Below, piece after piece: positions 1 to 8,350 of a stretch of DNA of 64,000 bases (the first letter of the stretch is position 1; every line of letters begins with the position of its first letter). The notes beneath the pieces were generated by a model, which searched no databases, was not told the DNA's origin, and saw only the letters and a program-made list of their open reading frames with translations. Position numbers and translations under genes: made by a program. Origin of the DNA: Flavivirga rizhaonensis (lineage in GTDB: Bacteria; Bacteroidota; Bacteroidia; Flavobacteriales; Flavobacteriaceae); NCBI RefSeq assembly GCF_004791695.1, contig NZ_SRSO01000002.1:124001-188000 (forward strand), given 5' to 3'.

Positions 1-1387
1 TTTGTTTTTCAATTTTAGCAATTTCAAGCCCTATTTCCGGTAAGATAAAAAAGTCTGGATTATCTTTTCCTGAGAGGTAATCAATCCCTTTATCGGTCAA
101 TTCAATTTGATTGTTTTTTTCTTCAATAACATAGTACAATTCAGCATCAACCTTTGGCATTTCTCGGTTGTTGTCCTGCATGTAGAAATTCTCCGTTTTT
201 TGAAGCAGCATCTTTACACCTTCTTCACTTAAAAACTTAATAAGTGCTTTATTTTTAGGGATACCACGGTATACTCTAAGGAGTTGGAAGCCTCCCTCTT
301 TTGTGTCGCCTGCCTTAATTAATTTCTTTGCTTCAGCTAAAACACCAGTTAAATATTTACGTTGTACATTTACAATATCATCTACTTTAGGTTTTAACTC
401 CGTAAATTCATGACGTTCTCCTTGAGGGATTGGTCCAGAAATGATTAATGGTGTACGAGCATCATCAACTAAAACGGAATCCACCTCATCTACAATTGCA
501 TAATTATGTGGGCGTTGTACTAAGTCGTCAGGTGAATGCGCCATATTATCACGTAAATAATCGAACCCAAATTCGTTATTAGTTCCATAAGTAATATCTG
601 CGTTATAGGCTTTTCTACGTTCGTCTGAATTTGGTTGATGGTAATCAATACAATCCACGCTTAAACCATGAAACTCAAAAATTGGTGCCATCCAAGCGCT
701 ATCACGTTTTGCTAAGTAATCATTCACCGTAACTAGATGAACACCTTTTCCAGCAAGGGCATTTAAATATACAGGAAGGGTTGCTACAAGAGTTTTACCT
801 TCTCCAGTTTGCATTTCTGCAATTTTACCTTGATGCATGGCAATACCACCAATAAGTTGTACATCATAATGAATCATATCCCAAGTGATGGGTTTTCCAG
901 CAGCATCCCAAGAGTTTGCCCAAACCGCTTTATCGTCTTCTAAAACAATATACTCTTTGGTTCCAGATAATTCTCTATCAAAAGTGTTTGCTGTAACAGT
1001 AATACTTGTATTGTTTGTAAAACGCTTTGCAGTTTCTTTAACGACAGCGAAAGCTTCAGGTAAAATATCGTTTAAAACAGCTTCAGATGCATTGTAAGCA
1101 TCATCTTTTAACTTATCAATATCTTGATAGATATCTTCTCGTCTGTCTATATCTTCTGTGTTTTCAGCTTCTTCAAGAAGATTTGATATTTGCTCGTTAA
1201 TACTTTTAGTAGCTTCGGCTATTTTTCCTTTAAACTCAGCTGTTTTGCCACGTAATTCATCATGAGATAATGCTTCTATTGAGGCTTCAAAGGTTTTAAC
1301 TTGATTTACTATAGGATAGATGGCTTTTACATCTTGTTTGGACTTGTCTCCAACAAATACTTTAAGTACAGAATTTAAAAAACTCAT
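1..1387 (-). CDS. secA: Preprotein translocase ATPase SecA, N-terminal part (cut by window edge)
   Basis: SecA is the cytoplasmic motor that drives unfolded preproteins through the SecYEG channel using ATP. The minus-strand frame opens with ATG at 1385-1387 ([15 protein letters not shown]) and stays open to base 1, giving about 462 residues. The Walker A motif MQTGEGKT lies at residues 192-199, the DEVDSV helicase motif near residue 299, and family stretches such as NDYLAKRD and [15 protein letters not shown] are readable. The C-terminal half lies beyond the window. The long insertions relative to E. coli SecA are usual in Bacteroidota. A TATCTTTG box about 85 bases upstream (1473-1480) is a candidate promoter. 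Identification is very secure. Confidence 0.96.
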   Translation of the reverse strand, partial: MSFLNSVLKVFVGDKSKQDVKAIYPIVNQVKTFEASIEALSHDELRGKTAEFKGKIAEATKSINEQISNLLEEAENTEDIDRREDIYQDIDKLKDDAYNASEAVLNDILPEAFAVVKETAKRFTNNTSITVTANTFDRELSGTKEYIVLEDDKAVWANSWDAAGKPITWDMIHYDVQLIGGIAMHQGKIAEMQTGEGKTLVATLPVYLNALAGKGVHLVTVNDYLAKRDSAWMAPIFEFHGLSVDCIDYHQPNSDERRKAYNADITYGTNNEFGFDYLRDNMAHSPDDLVQRPHNYAIVDEVDSVLVDDARTPLIISGPIPQGERHEFTELKPKVDDIVNVQRKYLTGVLAEAKKLIKAGDTKEGGFQLLRVYRGIPKNKALIKFLSEEGVKMLLQKTENFYMQDNNREMPKVDAELYYVIEEKNNQIELTDKGIDYLSGKDNPDFFILPEIGLEIAKIEKQ

Positions 1388-1472
1388 GTGTTTATATTTT
1401 AATTTTTACTCTAAGATTACTCAAAAAGTAACTTTTGTTATATTTTATTTTCTTGTGCTTTTGTAAAGCATT

Positions 1473-1480
1473 CAAAGATA
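1473..1480 (-). promoter_or_regulatory. Candidate -7 box for secA
   Basis: On the minus strand the bases read TATCTTTG, an exact match to the Bacteroidota -7 consensus TAnnTTTG. No TTG was found at the usual distance upstream, so only the -7 part supports it. It lies between the terminator at 1515-1543 and the secA start, leaving a leader of about 80 bases. Confidence 0.35.
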
Positions 1481-1514
1481 CATTTTGTTATGCTGTTTTT
1501 ATAAATATTAAGAC

Positions 1515-1543
1515 AAAAAAAAAGCCTCAAATCGAGACTTTTT
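1515..1543 (-). terminator. Rho-independent terminator after the DUF2795 gene
   Basis: Read on the minus strand, an AAAAGTCTC arm pairs with GAGGCTTTT across a short ATTT-type loop, with one mismatch, and is followed by a run of T. It sits about 20 bases after the stop codon of the DUF2795 gene and before the secA promoter candidate, so it separates the two units. Confidence 0.6.
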
Positions 1544-1564
1544 AACTATTCTTTATGCTTATTA

Positions 1565-1786
1565 TTAATATTCATCTTCATTCCAGAGGTAATCTTCATC
1601 AGTTGGGTAATCAGACCAGATTTCTTCAATGGAATCATATGAATCTCCTTCATCTTCGATTGATTGTAAATTTTCAACAACTTCTAACGGTGCACCCGTT
1701 CTAATAGCGTAATCTATCAACTCGTCTTTTGTTGCTGGCCAAGGCGCATCACTTAAATAAGATGCTAATTCTAATGTCCAATACAT
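1565..1786 (-). CDS. DUF2795 family small acidic protein
   Basis: A 73-residue acidic protein of the DUF2795 family, widespread in Bacteroidota and of unknown biochemical role. The first half (MYWTLELASYLSDAPWPATK, then DELIDYAIRTGAP) carries the conserved helical core. The second half is rich in Asp, Glu and Tyr (for example YPTDEDYLW). It is not a shadow: the gene has its own promoter-like element (1810-1839) and its own terminator (1515-1543). Neighbours are secA downstream and the cobalamin adenosyltransferase upstream. No catalytic motif is visible, so a binding or regulatory role is only a guess. Confidence 0.85.
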   Translation of the reverse strand: MYWTLELASYLSDAPWPATKDELIDYAIRTGAPLEVVENLQSIEDEGDSYDSIEEIWSDYPTDEDYLWNEDEY

Positions 1787-1809
1787 TTTCTATTGTGTTT
1801 AATTTTTTG

Positions 1810-1839
1810 CAAAAATAATTTTTTAGTTTAAACAGACAA
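1810..1839 (-). promoter_or_regulatory. Bacteroidota-type promoter of the DUF2795 gene
   Basis: On the minus strand TTG (1837-1839) is followed after 19 bases by TATTTTTG (1810-1817), matching the TTTG-N19-TAnnTTTG arrangement recognised by the main sigma factor of Bacteroidota. The start codon at 1786 is 23 bases downstream of the -7 box. One of the two best promoter matches in the window. Confidence 0.55.
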
Positions 1840-1946
1840 GAAAAAAATGAATTATTTAATCGTTAATTTTAAAGAACATATCTTTTTTTAATCTAAACAG
1901 GCGAAATTATTGTTGCTTTATTACTTTTTTGCAAGCTATTTTTATG

Positions 1947-2522
1947 TTAAGATTCTTTTTCAGGAATCCACTTAATTTCATTTGCTTGTAAATCGTAAGA
2001 CAATTTTCGTGCCAATACAAAAAGATAGTCAGAAAGGCGGTTTAAGTACATTAATGCGCTAGGATCAATTTTCTCAATATCGTTAAGAGCTGTAGCTAAG
2101 CGTTCGGCTCTACGGCATACACAGCGTGCTATGTGACAGAATGACACGGTTTGATGTCCGCCCGGAAGTACAAAATGTGTCATAGGTGGAAGTTCGGCAT
2201 TCATAGCATCCATTTCTTTTTCTAAACGCTCAATATTCTCAGTAGAAATTTTAGGGATATTTAAGCGCTCTTTTCCATTTTTTAAAATGGCTTTTTCAGG
2301 ATCGGTAGCCAAAATTGCTCCAACGGTAAAAAGTCTATCTTGAATATGAATTAATAAATCTTTGTATTGCTGATTAATTTCCTGATCGCGAATTAAACCT
2401 AAGTGTGAATTTAGCTCGTCAATGGTTCCGTAGCTTTCAATACGAATATGATGTTTTGGTACACGTGTGCCTCCAAATAGTGCCGTGGTGCCTTTATCTC
2501 CTGTTTTGGTGTAGATTTTCAT
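1947..2522 (-). CDS. Cob(I)alamin adenosyltransferase, PduO type
   Basis: ATP:cob(I)alamin adenosyltransferase transfers the 5'-deoxyadenosyl group of ATP to cobalamin to give coenzyme B12. The 191-residue protein is full length for the PduO/MMAB family. The N-terminal ATP-binding motif TKTGDKGTTALFGG is at residues 5-18, followed by the helical bundle with RRAERLA and NRLSDYLFVLAR near the C terminus. These are family hallmarks and distinguish it from the unrelated CobA/BtuR type. No cobalamin riboswitch box was found upstream. The gene is transcribed alone, followed by the DUF2795 gene under its own promoter. A role in salvage for methylmalonyl-CoA mutase or ribonucleotide reductase is inference. 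Confidence 0.92.
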   Translation of the reverse strand: MKIYTKTGDKGTTALFGGTRVPKHHIRIESYGTIDELNSHLGLIRDQEINQQYKDLLIHIQDRLFTVGAILATDPEKAILKNGKERLNIPKISTENIERLEKEMDAMNAELPPMTHFVLPGGHQTVSFCHIARCVCRRAERLATALNDIEKIDPSALMYLNRLSDYLFVLARKLSYDLQANEIKWIPEKES

Positions 2523-3030
2523 CTGATAGTTATTATTTCTTTAGAGGTCAGATGTAATTCGCTAAGTATATTTTTAGTTTAGCGAGATAAATCTAGTTTA
2601 CTCATTTCATGATTCAAAGTTAAATCATTTCTCATAAAGGCGCAAAGACACAAAATTTTATGTGTTCTCTCTTAAATTTTTGTTACTAATTTACGAGTGT
2701 TTTTCTTTCCTGATTTCTTTTTTGCTGATGTAATTTTCTTTGAAATACCTGTCTTTTCTATTACGAAGTTTACGTTCATTTCTTTTATTATGAGATAAAG
2801 AAGCATGATGCTATTTTAGTAGCAAGTTAAAAGTTTTGTATAGTTTAAAAAGCTTCTTGATATAATTTTTCGTGTCTCATTTCGGACATGACAAACATTT
2901 GATTTTTTAGTATTCCGAGTTATTTAGACGTTAGGAGAAATGCCATAATTATATTTTACAGTTTGTCTAGCGAAAGAGAGACGTTAAAAAGAATTTCAAC
3001 ATTTTCTTTTTAACTTGGATATATGAAAAT
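2523..3030. other. Intergenic region of about 508 bases, no gene seen
   Basis: No convincing coding frame on either strand. It contains a TCGCTAA/TTAGCGA inverted repeat (2559-2565 and 2579-2585) just upstream of the adenosyltransferase start. Around 2638-2655 there is a stretch of the GGCGCAAAGACACAAA type, resembling low-complexity sequence scattered between genes in flavobacteria. A strong hairpin lies at 2983-3014. Promoter elements for the adenosyltransferase must lie here but no clear TAnnTTTG match was found. Confidence 0.5.
2983..3014 (-). terminator. AT-rich hairpin after the TonB-C-like gene, possible terminator
   Basis: GTTAAAAAGAA (2983-2993) and TTCTTTTTAAC (3004-3014) form a perfect 11-bp stem with a 10-base loop, 16 bases past the stop codon of the minus-strand gene at 3031-4626. 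There is no separate T-run after the stem, so it may be a weak terminator or an mRNA-end stabiliser. Confidence 0.35.
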
Positions 3031-4626
3031 TTAGTATTTTTTTAATTCAAAAGCAATATAACCCATTTCAAAGCGATGTGGTTTTCCATTTTTCAATGGC
3101 GGTTTTGAATATTTTGGCATCTGCTCAATAATGGATTTAATCTGACTAAGTATAGGGGCTTTGGTGTTTGTAGTGCTTATTTTTTCAGTTTTAACCATAT
3201 TATTAATTCGGAATGTGCCCTTTTGAGAAATATATGCCTGTAGATTTATAAACGGTGGTTTTGGTAAACCACTGCTTTTTGTTAATTTATATGAATTGTT
3301 TTTAGAATTGAATTTATTTACTATATAATTTTGAATTTGATTAATATTGAATTCTTTTATATTATCTATATTCTTACATTTATAACACTGTTTAAAGTTA
3401 CCTACGGATATCCATTGGAACTCATTATCACATAAAACTTGTTTTTTATCCGTTACATTTCTTATAATGCTAAGTGAATAGGTTCTATCAATAGACTTAT
3501 CTAAATTAATTAAATCTAAAGGGTATTTCTTAAAAGCTTTTATAATGCTTTTACTTAGTTTTTCATTCCTTGTATTTGTCTCAATATTAGATAAATTGCC
3601 TTTTTTATTAAAACTAAAAAGCAGTTTGATTATAGGCTTTCTTGGGGTTAAGTTGGCTGAATTAATATCTTTAGTTGATAATTCTTGTCTGAAATGTTTC
3701 GTAAAAACATTATTTTCAAGATTAGATATTTTTTCTTTAGTAAGATCTTCACCAATATAAAGTGAAACTATCCTGTTTACAGAAGATTCAAAAGGTATTC
3801 CATTTCTTCTTGCAGGTTTTATAATTTTTGCTGCAAAAAGTTTAAGTATTCTTATGATTTCTTTTTCAATAGTTTCGTTATATGAATAACATTTTAGATC
3901 TTTTAACTGACCTTTTTTGTCAATTTTAAAATGAATGTTCGTTTTTAATTCACCAATTATTTTTTCTTTTTTTAATAAGTCATTATTTAAATTATTAATA
4001 ATGAAGTTCTCAAGATAAGTTTTAAAACAACCATATGCGTCACCAAATACAATGTTTTGACAATCACCAGATATAGGAAAACGTTCAAATACATCAGATA
4101 TACTAGAATCAGCATTTAGTTTTTTTTTGTTAGCTTCTTTTTGAGTTGATAGCGTACTGTTGTTTTGATAATTATCAAATACAGGAGGGTAGTCACTAAC
4201 TATAACAGAACTAGCATTGATAATACTTTTATCACCTTCTTTTGATAATAATTGTATTCTATTTTTAGCTTGATGTAAATCTGAAAGATTAGGTACTTCT
4301 TCTAATAAAAATTCTTTTAAAAGTTTTTCTAATTTTTTATTAAGTTCTCTTTTTCCAGTATAAATTCTAAAATTCCAAGGTCTTCCCATCTGATCAACTT
4401 CAAATTGAGCTCGTATGCTATTGTCTAAATTGGGACTAGTAGAATAATCCAATGAAATTAGTTCATCAGGATGGATACGTTGTTTTAAAAAATCAGAAAG
4501 TTTATTTTCTGTAGATGGCCTGTTTAAACGTTGAAATGATTTTTCTTCTAGTTTTTCATCCATCAATTTAAATTGAGAAAAAGCATTTAAACTAAAAAGT
4601 AAAAACAGGATTAATAATTTGTTCAT
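3031..4626 (-). CDS. Secreted protein with four TonB-C-like modules, function unknown
   Basis: The 531-residue product starts with a Sec signal peptide (MNKLLILFLLFSLNAFSQ). The mature part appears to hold four degenerate copies of one unit, at roughly residues 55-125, 225-290, 325-390 and 455-531. Each has a hydrophobic-x-F-x-[IVF]-[DSN]-x-x-G strand pair followed by a helix rich in I, L and K, and sometimes a PARRNG or PLKNGKP turn. This is the pattern of TonB C-terminal domains (FxIDxxGxV, then MPxWxPAxxxGKP). There is no N-terminal TonB anchor or proline-rich linker, so it is not a standard energy transducer. Two Cys pairs are visible (CQNIVFGDAYGC; CYKC). A periplasmic protein-protein scaffold is a guess. 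Confidence 0.7.
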   Translation of the reverse strand: MNKLLILFLLFSLNAFSQFKLMDEKLEEKSFQRLNRPSTENKLSDFLKQRIHPDELISLDYSTSPNLDNSIRAQFEVDQMGRPWNFRIYTGKRELNKKLEKLLKEFLLEEVPNLSDLHQAKNRIQLLSKEGDKSIINASSVIVSDYPPVFDNYQNNSTLSTQKEANKKKLNADSSISDVFERFPISGDCQNIVFGDAYGCFKTYLENFIINNLNNDLLKKEKIIGELKTNIHFKIDKKGQLKDLKCYSYNETIEKEIIRILKLFAAKIIKPARRNGIPFESSVNRIVSLYIGEDLTKEKISNLENNVFTKHFRQELSTKDINSANLTPRKPIIKLLFSFNKKGNLSNIETNTRNEKLSKSIIKAFKKYPLDLINLDKSIDRTYSLSIIRNVTDKKQVLCDNEFQWISVGNFKQCYKCKNIDNIKEFNINQIQNYIVNKFNSKNNSYKLTKSSGLPKPPFINLQAYISQKGTFRINNMVKTEKISTTNTKAPILSQIKSIIEQMPKYSKPPLKNGKPHRFEMGYIAFELKKY

Positions 4627-4679
4627 TTTTTTAAGCTAATGATTTGTAAAATGATTTAATTTTAAAAGTTATGAATTTA

Positions 4680-5450
4680 CTAAACTCTAATAACAAAATG
4701 CTCTTTAACTTGCTCTTTTCTAAAAAATACAAACCCCCAGAAAAATGTATCAATCGTTACTGTGACTTTAGGATGTTGTTTTATGCTTTCCCATGCTTCG
4801 GTCATTCCTTTTGACCAATAAATATCATCAAAAATAAATATGGAGCCATTATTTGTAGTCTGTAAAAGTGTTTCAAAATACTCTAAGGTCGCTTCCTTTT
4901 GGTGATTACCATCAAAAAAAACAAGATCATAGTTATTGGGTAATAATTGATTTATAACATTATTAAAGTCACCAGTTTTAATATCTATATTACTTAAATT
5001 AGATTTTTTGAAATTTGCTTTTGAAAATTCTGAAATATTAGGACAGCCTTCAATAGTAGTAATTTTAGTTTCTTGATCTGCTAAACTCATAACATGTGTT
5101 GAAATCCCAAGGGATGTGCCTAACTCTAAAATAGTTTTTGGATTGAAATAATTTACTAATCGGTATAAGAGTTTTGCTCTTTTATTTGTTGAACCTGCAT
5201 TTTTTGCCATTGATGAAATACTACGCTCTTTTTGTTTCATCACTTGCGAACCTGCACCTAAATCACTTACAGTAATACTTGTTCTATTTTTTAGAAGATC
5301 TTTTATGTAGTTTAAAATGTGCTTATAAGCATCGTAATTCGTTTTGTCATAAAAACACTTAGTAACCAAATTAAAAACAAAAGGCGAGTGTACACCATGT
5401 TGATTGGTAGATTTTACTAAGAATTTTATGTATTGAATGATTTGATACAT
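4680..5450 (-). CDS. Class I SAM-dependent O-methyltransferase-like protein
   Basis: A 256-residue protein with a Rossmann SAM-binding core. Motif I reads ILELGTSLGISTHVM near residue 111, an acidic residue follows in ITTIEG, and LVFFDGNHQ marks the motif IV region near residue 177. This layout fits the Methyltransf_24 / O-methyltransferase group. The N-terminal 100 residues (VHSPFVFNLVTKCFYDK) are typical of a Bacteroidota family often near polysaccharide or housekeeping genes. The substrate cannot be deduced. It lies 53 bases from the TonB-C-like gene on the same strand and may be co-transcribed with it. Confidence 0.82.
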   Translation of the reverse strand: MYQIIQYIKFLVKSTNQHGVHSPFVFNLVTKCFYDKTNYDAYKHILNYIKDLLKNRTSITVSDLGAGSQVMKQKERSISSMAKNAGSTNKRAKLLYRLVNYFNPKTILELGTSLGISTHVMSLADQETKITTIEGCPNISEFSKANFKKSNLSNIDIKTGDFNNVINQLLPNNYDLVFFDGNHQKEATLEYFETLLQTTNNGSIFIFDDIYWSKGMTEAWESIKQHPKVTVTIDTFFWGFVFFRKEQVKEHFVIRV

Positions 5451-5459
5451 TTTAATGTT

Positions 5460-5512
5460 CAGTTGGCAGTCGCAGTATTCAGTCTAAGTGAAACAGTTGC
5501 AGCGATCAGTTG
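5460..5512. repeat. CAGT-rich degenerate intergenic repeat
   Basis: Several copies of CAGT occur in about 50 bases between two minus-strand genes. A 16-base stretch (GCAGTCGCAGTATTCA) recurs with one change at 47522-47537, where it encodes the C terminus of the Lnb-like protein. The origin is unknown; it looks like scattered low-complexity sequence. Confidence 0.35.
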
Positions 5513-5570
5513 TTTGTATTTAAATTAAAAAACTCAGATTCTTTTCGCCTTAGTGGCTTTGTGAGCCAAA

Positions 5571-7433
5571 CTATTCCTCAAGTTTCGACGACAACTCAAA
5601 CCAACGTTCTTCTTTAGCTTCAATAGTATCTATGATTTTTTGTAATTCATCAGATAGCTTATTAATACCATCTTGAGAAAGTTCAGGGTTATTAAATTTA
5701 TTTTCTAATTCTTTTTTATCAAATGCTAAAGAATTCAATTTACTTTCAATGTTTTTAAGTTCCTTTTCTTCGTTATAGGATAGTTTGTTAGAATCGTTTT
5801 TTTTCCAAGCATTTTTGTCTTTTTTATCTTCCTGAGTATTTGAAATTACGGGTTGACTATCTTCATAAACTCGATAGTCTGTATAATTTCCTGGAAAATC
5901 TTCTATAACACCTTCACCTCTAAATACAAACAGGTGATCAATAACCTTATCCATAAAATAGCGGTCGTGAGATACAACAATGACACACCCAGGAAAATCT
6001 AATAAGAAACTTTCAAGCACATTAAGTGTTACGATATCTAGATCGTTTGTTGGTTCATCAAGAATTAAGAAGTTAGGGTTCTGAATTAAAACTGTACATA
6101 AGTACAAACGCTTACGTTCACCACCGCTTAGCTTTTCAACAAAGTCATATTGCTTTTTTCTACTAAATAAAAAGCGTTCCAGAAGCTGTTGTGCACTTAT
6201 TTGTCTGCCTTTCTTTAAAGGAATATAATCTCCAAATTCCCGAATCACATCAATAACTTTTTGTTCAGGTTTTATAGTGATACCATTTTGTGTATAATAT
6301 CCAAATTTAACCGTATCTCCCTTAACCACTTTACCTGAGTCTGGTTGAGCAGTTTGGGTTAATATGTTTAAAAATGTCGTTTTACCTGTACCATTTTTAC
6401 CTATAATACCAGCGCGTTCCCCTTTTTGAAAGGTATACTCAAACTTGTCAAGTATCGTCTTGTCTTTAAATGCTTTAGATACTTTATGAAATTCTAAAAT
6501 TTTGCTACCAAGACGCTCCATATTTAGTTCGAGCTGAACTTCATGGTCGTTTCTTCGTTGATGTGCGCGATGTTTTATATCTTGAAAGTCATCAATTCGC
6601 GACTTCGATTTAGTTGTCCTGGCTTTGGGTTGGCGACGCATCCAAGCCAATTCTTTTTTAAATAACTGTTTTGCTTTACCTACTTCAACAGATTCTTGCT
6701 CGATTCTGGCTTCTCGTTTTTCTAAATAATAAGAGTAGTTACCTTTATAATTGTATAGCTTTCCTTCGTCTAATTCAATAATTTCATTACAGACACGCTC
6801 TAAAAAATAGCGGTCGTGTGTTACCATAAACAGGGTGATGTTCTCCTTTGCAAAAAAAGCTTCTAACCACTCGATCATTTCTAAATCTAAATGATTAGTT
6901 GGCTCATCAAGAATTAATAGATCAGGTTTATTTATTAAAGCATTAGCTAAAGCGAGTCTTTTCTTTTGTCCTCCAGAAAGCACACTCACTTTTTGGCTTA
7001 AATCGTCTAGTTTTAATTTGAAAAGTATCTGTTTGTAAAGTGTTTCAAAATCCCAGGCTTGATGTTGTTCCATTTGTTCGAAAGCTTCTTGATATGCTTC
7101 TGAATCTTCAGGGTTTAAAAGTGTTTTTTCATAATTGGCAATGACTTTTAAAATAGGGTTATCACTTGCGAAAATAGTTTCTTCAACAGTTAAATTATTG
7201 TCAAATTTTGGATCTTGCGATAAAAATGATACGGCGATACCTTTTCTATAGGTTACAGAGCCGGAATCGGCTTCATCATCCCCCGAAATAATATTTAGAA
7301 TGGAGGTTTTGCCTGTTCCATTTTTTGCTACAAAAGCAATTTTTTGATCTTTATGTACACTAAAAGAAATACCTTCAAAAAGCGTCAGCTCTCCGTAGGA
7401 TTTAGATATGTTTTCAACTGTTAGATAATTCAA
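5571..7433 (-). CDS. ABC-F family ATPase, Uup-like
   Basis: A 620-residue soluble protein with two ABC ATPase domains in tandem and no membrane segments, the ABC-F layout. Domain 1 has Walker A KNGTGKT (residues 37-43) and signature LSGGQKKRL. Domain 2 has GKNGTGKT and LSGGERKRL. Both have ILDEPTN Walker B motifs and a following switch histidine. The linker (about 230-300) is rich in Lys and Arg, and a charged coiled coil fills residues 555-620, as in Uup. Family members act on the ribosome or on branched DNA in ATP-dependent ways. Resistance-type ABC-F proteins are related, but the C-terminal coiled coil and housekeeping setting favour Uup. It diverges from the polysaccharide locus. Confidence 0.92.
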   Translation of the reverse strand: MNYLTVENISKSYGELTLFEGISFSVHKDQKIAFVAKNGTGKTSILNIISGDDEADSGSVTYRKGIAVSFLSQDPKFDNNLTVEETIFASDNPILKVIANYEKTLLNPEDSEAYQEAFEQMEQHQAWDFETLYKQILFKLKLDDLSQKVSVLSGGQKKRLALANALINKPDLLILDEPTNHLDLEMIEWLEAFFAKENITLFMVTHDRYFLERVCNEIIELDEGKLYNYKGNYSYYLEKREARIEQESVEVGKAKQLFKKELAWMRRQPKARTTKSKSRIDDFQDIKHRAHQRRNDHEVQLELNMERLGSKILEFHKVSKAFKDKTILDKFEYTFQKGERAGIIGKNGTGKTTFLNILTQTAQPDSGKVVKGDTVKFGYYTQNGITIKPEQKVIDVIREFGDYIPLKKGRQISAQQLLERFLFSRKKQYDFVEKLSGGERKRLYLCTVLIQNPNFLILDEPTNDLDIVTLNVLESFLLDFPGCVIVVSHDRYFMDKVIDHLFVFRGEGVIEDFPGNYTDYRVYEDSQPVISNTQEDKKDKNAWKKNDSNKLSYNEEKELKNIESKLNSLAFDKKELENKFNNPELSQDGINKLSDELQKIIDTIEAKEERWFELSSKLEE

Positions 7434-7508
7434 TAGATATTTTTTTTACAAATAACGGATAAAAAACCAAAAAATAGGGTATAAGTTTTATTGTTCAAGA
7501 CGAAAACT

Positions 7509-7516
7509 TATATTTG
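7509..7516 (+). promoter_or_regulatory. Candidate promoter -7 box of the polysaccharide locus
   Basis: TATATTTG matches TAnnTTTG exactly and lies 29 bases before the start codon of the first locus gene. A TTG at 7491-7493 is only 15 bases upstream of it, shorter than the usual spacing near 19. This is the only good -7 match found between the divergent ABC-F gene and the locus. No ops/JUMPstart-like element was seen. Confidence 0.42.
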
Positions 7517-7545
7517 TCGTAAATCATATCCCCACTTATAATATA

Positions 7546-8340
7546 ATGAAGCGACTTTTTTGGTGTTGTATTTTAGTCTTTGGCGTTTTATGTACTTCTT
7601 GTATAACCAATAAAGATGTTGTTTATTTACAAGATAAAGGAACTAAAACTACTGATTCTTTAATGGTTCGGCAATTATCAAAACCATACAGAGTCCAAGT
7701 AAATGATATTTTGAGCATTAATGTAAAGGCGCTAGATGAAGAACTTGTAGGTATCTTTAACCCCATTGAAAATTCTAATAGTTCTGCACAAAGTCAGTCA
7801 GGACTCTACTTTAATGGTTTTACTGTAGATTTACATGGAAATATTGAATTTCCTGTTTTAGGAGAGATTAATGTACTGGGCTTTACAATCGCTGAAATAA
7901 AAGATAAAGTTGAAGAAGAGCTTTTAAAGCAATATTTTAAAGAAACCGCAGAAATATTTGTTACTGTAAAATTAGCAGGATTACGTTATACCGTTACAGG
8001 TGAAGTTGGAGGTACAGGGGTATATACCTTATTTCAAGATCGTGTCAATATTATTGAAGCCTTGGCAAACGCAGGTGATATTGCCCAGACAGGAGATAGA
8101 AAAGATGTTTTAGTGATCAGGCAATACCCATATGGGCAAAAAATACATCATATAGATTTAACTGATATTACAGCTATGGAATCGCCGTTTTATTTCATAC
8201 AACCTAATGATATTATTTTAGTGAAGCCTTTAAAAAGAAAAGCTTTGGGAGCTGGACAAACAGCCATACAAAACATAACAACGATTTCTTCCATTTTGGC
8301 TGTTTTAGTGTCTACTTATTTTTTAACAAGAAATCTTTAA
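7546..8340 (+). CDS. Polysaccharide export outer-membrane lipoprotein (Wza-like)
   Basis: Wza-family proteins form the outer-membrane channel for capsule or exopolysaccharide. The 264-residue product has a lipoprotein signal peptide ending in CTSC, with the lipidated Cys at residue 19. A Poly_export domain follows (SKPYRVQVNDILSINV from about residue 45; DLHGNIEFPVLGEINVLG near 105). Then comes an SLBB-type domain (YTVTGEVGGTGVYTL, near 148) and a C-terminal hydrophobic helix (ISSILAVLVSTYFLT). It is shorter than E. coli Wza (about 380 residues), as usual for the Bacteroidota form. It is the first gene of the locus, ten bases before the kinase gene, its functional partner. Confidence 0.92.
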   Translation: MKRLFWCCILVFGVLCTSCITNKDVVYLQDKGTKTTDSLMVRQLSKPYRVQVNDILSINVKALDEELVGIFNPIENSNSSAQSQSGLYFNGFTVDLHGNIEFPVLGEINVLGFTIAEIKDKVEEELLKQYFKETAEIFVTVKLAGLRYTVTGEVGGTGVYTLFQDRVNIIEALANAGDIAQTGDRKDVLVIRQYPYGQKIHHIDLTDITAMESPFYFIQPNDIILVKPLKRKALGAGQTAIQNITTISSILAVLVSTYFLTRNL

Positions 8341-8350
8341 AGTTTATACT

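Noticed and set aside
2523..2700. Cobalamin riboswitch upstream of the adenosyltransferase
   Set aside because: No B12 box or GCCACTG-like element was found, only a TCGCTAA/TTAGCGA hairpin.
7440..7545. ops/JUMPstart element before the polysaccharide locus
   Set aside because: No GGCGGTAG-like sequence is present; the region contains only a Bacteroidota-type -7 box.
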